10,285 nt of DNA from contig JAHZHV010000073.1 in the NCBI GenBank assembly GCA_019420085.1, positions 1-10,285 on the forward strand, given 5' to 3'. The number at the start of each line of letters is the position of its first letter. Position 1 is the first letter of the stretch. Positions 5,767 through 10,285 of the stretch are shown piece by piece. Under the pieces are notes generated by a model. It worked only from the letters and a program-made list of their open reading frames with translations. It searched no databases and was not told the DNA's origin. Both the position numbers and the translations under genes were made by a program. Origin of the DNA: Christensenella sp. (lineage in GTDB: Bacteria > Bacillota > Clostridia > Christensenellales > Maliibacteriaceae).

Positions 5767-5796
5767 TTGTCTTTGTCCAGCTTTTTTTGCTATAAT
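5767..5796 (+). promoter_or_regulatory. Promoter of the dnaX operon
   Basis: The boxes are -35 TTGTCT (5767-5772), an 18-base spacer and a perfect -10 TATAAT (5791-5796) preceded by TGC, that is, an extended -10 element. Transcription would start near 5803 with a leader of about 30 bases. No comparable promoter is evident in the short gaps downstream, so the genes to the right probably share this transcript. Confidence 0.82.
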
Positions 5797-5832
5797 AAAT
5801 GTTGATCATCATGTTTGACGGGAGGGGTGTGC

Positions 5833-7428
5833 TTGCAGTATCTGGCGTTGTATCGAAAATACCGGCCACAGCGCTTTGAAGAGCTGGTCGGGCAGGATGT
5901 TGTGACACAGACGCTGAAAAACGCCGTAGCATCCGGCCGCACATCACACGCCTATCTGTTCTGTGGTCCCCGCGGTACCGGCAAGACAAGTGCCGCAAAA
6001 ATTTTGGCGCGCGCCGTCAACTGCGAACATCCGCAGCAGGGCGAACCATGCGGAACATGTCCGGCATGTCTGGCGCTGAGCGGCGCTACGGCCGCGGACA
6101 TCTTTGAATTCGACGCAGCCTCCAACAGCCGTGTGGAGCAAATGCGCGACCTTCTTGATAAGGTCATGTATCCGCCTACAGTTGGTACGCGCCGTGTTTA
6201 TATTCTCGATGAAGTACACATGCTTTCCCCCGCAGCGTTTAATGCGCTTTTAAAGACGCTGGAGGAGCCGCCGGGGTTCGCCATGTTTATCCTTGCCACG
6301 ACGGAACCGCACCGTCTGCCCGCCACGATCGTCAGCCGCTGTCAGCGCTTCGATTTCCGGCGCATTGATACTGCCTGTATCGCCGCCCGCCTGCGGGATG
6401 TATTGGCCGACGCGGGCGCTGATGTAGCGCCGGAAGCCATTGAATTGATTGCACGTCTGAGCGAAGGCGGCTTGCGCGATGCGTTATCGCTTGCAGATCA
6501 GGTGATCAACACCGTCCAGGGCCGTGTGGAGGCAGATGATGTTGCCCGTATTACCGGCGGCGCAAACCAGACGTTTCTTGCGCGCATAAGCGGTCTTTTG
6601 CTGGACGGAGAACTGGGCGGGGCACTGGAAACGCTGGATCAGGCATTATCAGACGGTGCTGATGCGGCGATGCTTGCGCGTGATCTTGCCCGCTATCTGC
6701 GGGACATGTTGATCGCAGTCAGCGTTGAACATCCCGGCGCGTTCCTGCGCCTTGACGATGCCGCGATCACGCAGTTATGTCAATTGGGCCGGCATGCATC
6801 GCGCAGCGTTTTGACGCACGCGTTATCTATCCTGACTGCGCTGGACGGTACCATGCGCTATGCACTTTCTCCGCGCGTCTGTCTTGAAACCGCTTTGGCG
6901 CAAATTGCGCTGGGACCGGAATCCGGGGATGACGCAGTGGCGTCACTGCAGCACCGAATCGATACACTGGAACGCAAGTTGCAGGCCGGCGGCGCACCTT
7001 CGGCAGCTGCGCCGCAAGACGTAATCTCCCCCACGCAGGCGCTCGCAGCAGAAAACTTTCCCACGCCTGCGGCGAAAGCACCATCCCAATCACCCAAAAA
7101 ACGTGCTGCTGCCGACGGGGAGCCAAGTTTTAAAGCCGTTCTGGAACGGGTGAAACGCGAACGCATCAGTTTGTATCCCGCGCTTGGCAAAGCCGACTGC
7201 CGCGTAGAGGGCAATGTCATTACACTGCGCTATGAAAAAGGCGACGATATCTATGCCGGCGTAACCAAAAAAGAAGCTAACCTTGCGTTTTTGCAGCAGA
7301 TTGCAGCGCAGGTCTATCCGCAGCCGATGCAAATACAGATTGTCATCGATGCCGGCGACGGCTTTGATCCCAAACAGGCACAAAACCGTGCACAGGCGCT
7401 TTTCGGAGATAAACTGACACTGCGCTGA
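5833..7428 (+). CDS. dnaX: DNA polymerase III subunits gamma/tau (clamp loader ATPase)
   Basis: DnaX is the ATPase motor of the clamp loader that places the sliding clamp on DNA and, as tau, ties the replisome together. In the 531-residue product, the Walker A motif is GPRGTGKTS (45-53), the zinc ligands are Cys64, Cys73, Cys76 and Cys79, Walker B/DEVH lies at 126-129, sensor 1 is in ATTEPH (155-160), the arginine-rich SRCQRF follows (168-173), and sensor 2 is EGGLRDALS (211-219, Arg215). A helical collar domain runs to about 360, a Pro/Ala-rich linker spans about 385-430, and the last 100 residues form the short Firmicutes-type tau tail. The start is a TTG, seven bases after GGAGG (5821-5825) and giving the usual LALYRKYRP N-terminus; the in-frame GTG (5827) and TTG (5815) lack a fitting site. 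First gene of the operon. Confidence 0.95.
   Translation: MQYLALYRKYRPQRFEELVGQDVVTQTLKNAVASGRTSHAYLFCGPRGTGKTSAAKILARAVNCEHPQQGEPCGTCPACLALSGATAADIFEFDAASNSRVEQMRDLLDKVMYPPTVGTRRVYILDEVHMLSPAAFNALLKTLEEPPGFAMFILATTEPHRLPATIVSRCQRFDFRRIDTACIAARLRDVLADAGADVAPEAIELIARLSEGGLRDALSLADQVINTVQGRVEADDVARITGGANQTFLARISGLLLDGELGGALETLDQALSDGADAAMLARDLARYLRDMLIAVSVEHPGAFLRLDDAAITQLCQLGRHASRSVLTHALSILTALDGTMRYALSPRVCLETALAQIALGPESGDDAVASLQHRIDTLERKLQAGGAPSAAAPQDVISPTQALAAENFPTPAAKAPSQSPKKRAAADGEPSFKAVLERVKRERISLYPALGKADCRVEGNVITLRYEKGDDIYAGVTKKEANLAFLQQIAAQVYPQPMQIQIVIDAGDGFDPKQAQNRAQALFGDKLTLR
7096..7133 (+). other. Possible -1 slippage site giving a short gamma-like DnaX
   Basis: Codons 422-423 are AAA AAA (7096-7101). 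A shift of -1 there would add ten residues and end at TAA (7131-7133), giving a product of about 433 residues, close to the length of E. coli gamma and truncated in the linker before the tau tail. The preceding base is C, so the heptamer is not the canonical A AAA AAG, and I see no clear downstream stem-loop. Low support. Confidence 0.18.
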
Positions 7429-7455
7429 CTTCCCGGCGAAAAAACATCACAAATC

Positions 7456-7472
7456 AAGCGAAGCGCTTTTTT
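7456..7472 (+). terminator. Weak hairpin with a T-run between dnaX and ybaB
   Basis: AAGCG (7456-7460) and CGCTT (7464-7468) form a five-base-pair stem with an AAG loop, running into six Ts (7467-7472). It is too short for a strong terminator but could attenuate transcription between the first and second genes. Confidence 0.3.
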
Positions 7473-7502
7473 GCGCAGCAATCACAAAAGGAGTAGAAAA
7501 CT

Positions 7503-7862
7503 ATGGCAAAGAATTTTTACGGACGCGGCGGCATGGGTGGCATGGGCGGCATGAACATGCAGCAGGCCATCAAACAAGCGCAGAAAATGCAGGAAGACAT
7601 GCAGAAAATGCAGCAGCAGATGCAGCAAAGCGAATTTGAGGCCACTGCCGGCGGCGGCGCGGTTACCGCACGTGTCAACGGCAGTCATGAACTTCTGGCG
7701 CTGGAAATCAAACCGGAGGCAGTAGATCCCGACGATGTGGAAATGCTGCAGGACTTGGTTGTCGCCGCTGTTAACGCCGCGTTTGCCAAAGCCAATGAGA
7801 CCATGGAAAAGCAGATGAAGCAAATTACCGGCGGAATGAATCTGCCCGGCGGATTGTTCTGA
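7503..7862 (+). CDS. ybaB: YbaB/EbfC-family nucleoid-associated protein
   Basis: This 119-residue protein has the YbaB/EbfC layout. A long helix rich in Gln, Met and Lys (19-43, MQQAIKQAQKMQEDMQ onward) is followed by the beta-strand region FEATAGGGAVTARVNGS (45-61) and a second helical part (DPDDVEMLQDLVVAAVNAA, 75-93). Family members form dimers that bind DNA with little sequence specificity. The gene lies next to dnaX and recR in many bacteria (yaaK in B. subtilis), and the same neighbours occur here. The N-terminus carries a Gly-Met repeat (GGMGGMGGM, 9-17), common in clostridial homologues. The ATG is nine bases after AAAGGAG; the gap to dnaX is 74 bases. Confidence 0.92.
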   Translation: MAKNFYGRGGMGGMGGMNMQQAIKQAQKMQEDMQKMQQQMQQSEFEATAGGGAVTARVNGSHELLALEIKPEAVDPDDVEMLQDLVVAAVNAAFAKANETMEKQMKQITGGMNLPGGLF

Positions 7863-7909
7863 TTCGATGCCCAGCCCGGCATATCGACGTCCTTTCAGGG
7901 AGGCGCGCT

Positions 7910-8512
7910 TTGATCGAACCCATTGAACAACTGATCGCACAGCTGTCGCATCTGCCCGGCATCGGCGCCAAGACAGCACAGCGTCTGGCACTGTACATTG
8001 TCTCGCAGGACCTGCAGGATGTACGTGCGCTGGCCACAAGCATCTACCAGGCAAAGAAAAACGTAACTTTTTGCAGTATCTGCGGCAATTTAACAGACAC
8101 TGCCCACCCGGTATGTTCCATCTGTTCCGATCCGCGCCGCGATGACGGTCTGATCTGCGTCGTACGCGACGTGCGTGATCTGCTTGCCATTGAACGTCTT
8201 CATGAATATCGGGGGAAATACCATGTGCTTGGCGGCACCATCTCTCCGGTGGATGGCCGCGGGCCTGATGATATCGCCATTGCGCCGCTTCTTGCCCGTT
8301 TGCAGCGGGGCTCCGTACGGGAACTGCTGCTGGCTACCAATCCGGATATTGAAGGAGAGGCCACCGCGCTATATATCGCGCGGCTTGCACGCAGTTTCCG
8401 CGTGCGCGTAACGCGCATTGCACACGGCGTCCCCGTCGGAGGCGATCTGGAATATACCGACGACGTCACGCTTGCCCGCGCCATTGCCGCACGGCGTGAA
8501 ATCACCGAATAA
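7910..8512 (+). CDS. recR: Recombination mediator RecR
   Basis: RecR acts with RecO and RecF in loading RecA at gaps, forming a ring around DNA. The 200-residue product is complete. It has a helix-hairpin-helix HLPGIGAKTAQRL (14-26), a zinc finger with Cys55, Cys58, Cys69 and Cys72, a Toprim domain from ICVVRDVRD (82-90) through GGTISPVDGRGPDDI (108-122) to LLATNPDIEGEATALY (140-155), and the closing AHGVPVGGDLEYTD (171-184). The first Toprim acidic position is Arg86; E. coli RecR has Glu and B. subtilis RecR has Gln there (from memory), which fits a non-catalytic Toprim. The start is a TTG six bases after GGGAGG; it lies 47 bases after ybaB and follows the conserved dnaX-ybaB-recR order. Confidence 0.96.
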   Translation: MIEPIEQLIAQLSHLPGIGAKTAQRLALYIVSQDLQDVRALATSIYQAKKNVTFCSICGNLTDTAHPVCSICSDPRRDDGLICVVRDVRDLLAIERLHEYRGKYHVLGGTISPVDGRGPDDIAIAPLLARLQRGSVRELLLATNPDIEGEATALYIARLARSFRVRVTRIAHGVPVGGDLEYTDDVTLARAIAARREITE

Positions 8513-8563
8513 CAGCCAGTCCATTTTTTCGGCTGCGTATCAAAATAAAGGAGCGATGTTTCG

Positions 8564-9667
8564 ATGAAAGCCAGTTTCTTCATGCCAACTGCCATCGCCG
8601 CAGGCGAAGGCGTTGTCCAGGAGCATGCCGCATACTTCGCCACGCTTGGCAAACACGCGCTGATCGTTTCAACCGAAGCTGCACGGCTATGCGGCGCACT
8701 TGACGACCTGGATGCTGCTTTTACACAGGCAGGGATCAGCTATGACGTCTACGAAGACTGCATTCCCAATCCCACGACGTCCTCCATGCACGCCCTTGGC
8801 ACATTTGCACGCGCACACCACCCCGACTTTATCGTTGCCGTCGGCGGCGGCAGCGCTATGGATGCAGGGAAAGCCGCTTCTGTGCTGGTGGCAAATCCCG
8901 ATATGGACGTCATGCAGCTGTATGCGCTTCCATATCCCAATCACCCCATCCCTACTGTAACAATCCCGACAACCGCGGGCACAGGCAGCGAAATTACCTT
9001 CTACAGCGTTTTGCTTTTGGAAGATAAAAACTTTAAAAAGAGTTTTGGTGACGTATGTATGGCGCCGGTCAAGGCGCTGCTGGATCCGCGTTATACGGCA
9101 TCCATGCCGCATCGCGTTACCGTTGATACTGCGGTAGATGCATTGTGTCACTGTATTGAAGGGTATCTGTCCCGCGCAAACAACTATATGTGCGGCCTGT
9201 TTACACGGGAGGGGTTCCGTCTGTTTTCCGACTGCTACGATGCGCTCAAAAGCGGTGCAATCACCATGCAGACGCGTGAGAAGTTAATGATGGCAGCCCT
9301 GTACGGCGGGTTTTCAATCAACCTTTCCCGCACACTGGCCGTGCATTCGATGGGTTATGCGCTGACGGTGGATAAAGATCTGCCGCACGGCCGCGCAAAC
9401 GGTCTTGTGCTGGCCGAGTATGTACGTTTCATCCATAAATCCATGCCGCAAAAGGTAGATGAAATCCTGCATCTTTGCGGTTGTGACAATGTAGACGACT
9501 TTCCCGCCTACATCGATGCATTGCTGCAGGATAAAACAACATTTACACAACAGGACGTCGACCGCTATGTCAAAGCAAGTGCCGCAGAATCCATTCGCCG
9601 CGCAAATCCTGTGGATATGTGCGAAGACGATGTTCGAATGATCCTTGAAAAAAGCCTGCTGCGGTAA
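8564..9667 (+). CDS. Iron-containing (group III) alcohol dehydrogenase
   Basis: This 367-residue NAD(P)-dependent dehydrogenase belongs to the Fe-ADH family, which interconverts primary alcohols or diols and aldehydes in the cytoplasm. The nucleotide-binding motif GGGSAMDAGK is at 94-103, followed by IPTTAGTGSE (134-143). The four metal ligands expected by alignment with FucO-type enzymes are Asp192, His196, His261 and His275 (DALCH; LAVHSMGYAL; LPHGRANGL). The substrate cannot be told from the sequence; butanol dehydrogenase- and 1,3-propanediol dehydrogenase-like enzymes share all these features. AAAGGAG (8547-8553) precedes the ATG at 8564; the ATG at 8554 runs straight into a stop. It sits 51 bases after recR, in the place where B. 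subtilis has yaaL, so a metabolic gene has entered or replaced part of the recR-bofA interval. Confidence 0.9.
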   Translation: MKASFFMPTAIAAGEGVVQEHAAYFATLGKHALIVSTEAARLCGALDDLDAAFTQAGISYDVYEDCIPNPTTSSMHALGTFARAHHPDFIVAVGGGSAMDAGKAASVLVANPDMDVMQLYALPYPNHPIPTVTIPTTAGTGSEITFYSVLLLEDKNFKKSFGDVCMAPVKALLDPRYTASMPHRVTVDTAVDALCHCIEGYLSRANNYMCGLFTREGFRLFSDCYDALKSGAITMQTREKLMMAALYGGFSINLSRTLAVHSMGYALTVDKDLPHGRANGLVLAEYVRFIHKSMPQKVDEILHLCGCDNVDDFPAYIDALLQDKTTFTQQDVDRYVKASAAESIRRANPVDMCEDDVRMILEKSLLR

Positions 9668-9687
9668 TAGAAGCACAAAATCAGTAT

Positions 9688-9717
9688 CGGGCGGACGCGT
9701 CATCATGCGTCCGCCCG
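9688..9717 (+). repeat. Perfect GC-rich hairpin without a T-run between adh and bofA
   Basis: CGGGCGGACGC (9688-9698) and GCGTCCGCCCG (9707-9717) pair perfectly over eleven bases around an eight-base loop. The following CACATATATTC has no usable T-run, so it is not a classical intrinsic terminator. It could slow polymerase, act with Rho, protect the 3' end of the upstream message, or bind a protein. It sits 21 bases after the adh stop. Confidence 0.65.
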
Positions 9718-9771
9718 GCACATATATTCAAAGCAGGAACAAAACCTGAATCGATACGGAGGAAACCGCTT

Positions 9772-10047
9772 ATGGGACTTGCCGTCTCTCTGCCCAGTGT
9801 ACTAACATATGCGGCGGGACTTTTAATCCTGTTCATTCTGGGCAAGCTGCTGCTCAAGCCGCTGACCTGGGTACTGAAATTAATCTGCAATGCACTCATC
9901 GGCGCATTGCTTTTGATCGTCGTCAATTTAATCGGCGATCCAATGGGATTTGCCGTCGTGATTAACCCCGTCACAGCGTTGATCGCGGGTATTCTTGGCG
10001 TACCGGGCGCACTGCTTTTAATCTTCGGCACGTTGATTTTCGGGTAA
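9772..10047 (+). CDS. bofA: BofA-family inhibitor of pro-sigma-K processing
   Basis: This 91-residue membrane protein has hydrophobic segments at about 9-28 and 35-55 and the family-typical C-terminal motif INPVTALIAGILGVPGALL (64-82). In B. subtilis, BofA with SpoIVFA holds the protease SpoIVFB inactive in the forespore membrane until the forespore signals, delaying sigma-K. Asn52, Asn65 and Thr68 have the same spacing as B. subtilis Asn48, Asn61 and Thr64, reported as needed for inhibition (from memory). GGAGG lies nine bases before the ATG. Its position downstream of dnaX-ybaB-recR is as in Bacillus. Its presence suggests that the organism sporulates or descends from a sporulating lineage; BofA-like genes also occur in some non-sporulating Firmicutes. 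Confidence 0.88.
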   Translation: MGLAVSLPSVLTYAAGLLILFILGKLLLKPLTWVLKLICNALIGALLLIVVNLIGDPMGFAVVINPVTALIAGILGVPGALLLIFGTLIFG

Positions 10048-10053
10048 CATACC

Positions 10054-10285
10054 ATGCAAGTCAGTTGGCAAAGCGTTCTTACGCAAATTGAAAGCTGTGA
10101 AAAATGCGACCTGTGCCGTACGCGCACGCATACCGTCGCAGGGGAAGGAAATCCCCATGCGCGGCTGATGTTCGTGGGCGAAGGTCCGGGGGCGGATGAA
10201 GATCGGCTGGGACGTCCCTTTGTTGGACGAGCCGGTCAGCTGCTGGACCGCATGATTGACGCAATGGGGCTGCATCGCCAGGACG
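10054..10285 (+). CDS. Family 4 (iron-sulfur) uracil-DNA glycosylase, N-terminal part
   Basis: Only the first 77 codons are inside the window; the gene continues past the right edge. Family 4 enzymes remove uracil from DNA after cytosine deamination, starting base-excision repair. Cys15 and Cys18 (CEKCDLC) match the first two ligands of the 4Fe-4S cluster, and GEGPGADED (42-50) with GRPFVGRAGQLLD (53-65) is the uracil-recognition and catalytic region typical of the family. The start at 10054 lies six bases after the bofA stop, with only a weak GGG-containing site inside the end of bofA, so translation is probably coupled to bofA. Confidence 0.92.
   Translation, partial: MQVSWQSVLTQIESCEKCDLCRTRTHTVAGEGNPHARLMFVGEGPGADEDRLGRPFVGRAGQLLDRMIDAMGLHRQD

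Noticed and set aside
5584..5832. SRP RNA (scr/ffs), found upstream of dnaX in some Firmicutes
   Set aside because: No GGNAR-tetraloop helix or SRP-like fold was recognised; the spacer is filled by promoters, an inverted repeat and the DnaA box.
7533..7553. Short tandem repeat (GGCATG units) in ybaB
   Set aside because: It encodes the Gly-Met N-terminus common in clostridial YbaB homologues and is not a separate element.
9368..9376. DnaA-box-like sequence in the alcohol dehydrogenase gene
   Set aside because: One mismatch to the consensus, inside a coding region, with no neighbouring boxes.
9723..9760. Sporulation sigma-E type promoter for bofA
   Set aside because: The only -10-like sequence (GATACGG) overlaps the bofA ribosome binding site, leaving no room for a transcript start.

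Overview
The window looks like chromosomal DNA from a Gram-positive, potentially endospore-forming member of the Firmicutes, probably class Clostridia. The support is the gene order dnaX - ybaB - recR - (adh) - bofA, which matches the dnaX-yaaK-recR-yaaL-bofA segment near the Bacillus subtilis origin apart from one extra gene. Strong GGAGG ribosome binding sites, TTG/GTG starts, sigma-A type promoters, a Firmicutes-type rRNA leader and the sporulation regulator BofA agree. The genus cannot be named from this sequence.

Left edge (1-375): no protein gene. On the minus strand are two tandem sigma-A promoters and the beginning of a stable-RNA (most likely rRNA) leader; the rRNA genes would lie beyond base 1. 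A plus-strand promoter drives a YlmH-like S4 RNA-binding protein (376-1119).

Middle (1148-5655): the YlmH-like gene converges on a YhfC-type intramembrane protease across a shared terminator. Behind the protease, also on the minus strand and separated by a terminator and a promoter, is an extended SDR (NAD(P)-dependent epimerase/reductase). It is divergent from a TetR-type regulator, with a small inverted repeat between them that could be an operator. The TetR gene converges, across a strong bidirectional terminator, on a murG-orfX pair in which a 158-residue membrane-anchored protein of unknown function overlaps the murG stop by 4 bases.

Right half (5755-10285): murG is divergent from a long plus-strand operon that starts at an extended -10 promoter with a perfect 9-base DnaA box just upstream. 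The order is dnaX (tau/gamma of DNA polymerase III), ybaB/ebfC (nucleoid-associated protein), recR (recombination mediator), an iron-type alcohol dehydrogenase, bofA (inhibitor of pro-sigma-K processing) and the first 77 codons of a family 4 uracil-DNA glycosylase. Replication, recombination repair and base-excision repair thus share a transcription unit with one metabolic and one sporulation gene.

I found no phage, transposon, CRISPR or defence locus and no clear undescribed multi-gene system. The best leads are the murG-coupled unknown protein, the DnaA box at dnaX, the duplicated promoter-hairpin layout of the rRNA leader, and several unexplained inverted or direct repeats in intergenic DNA.
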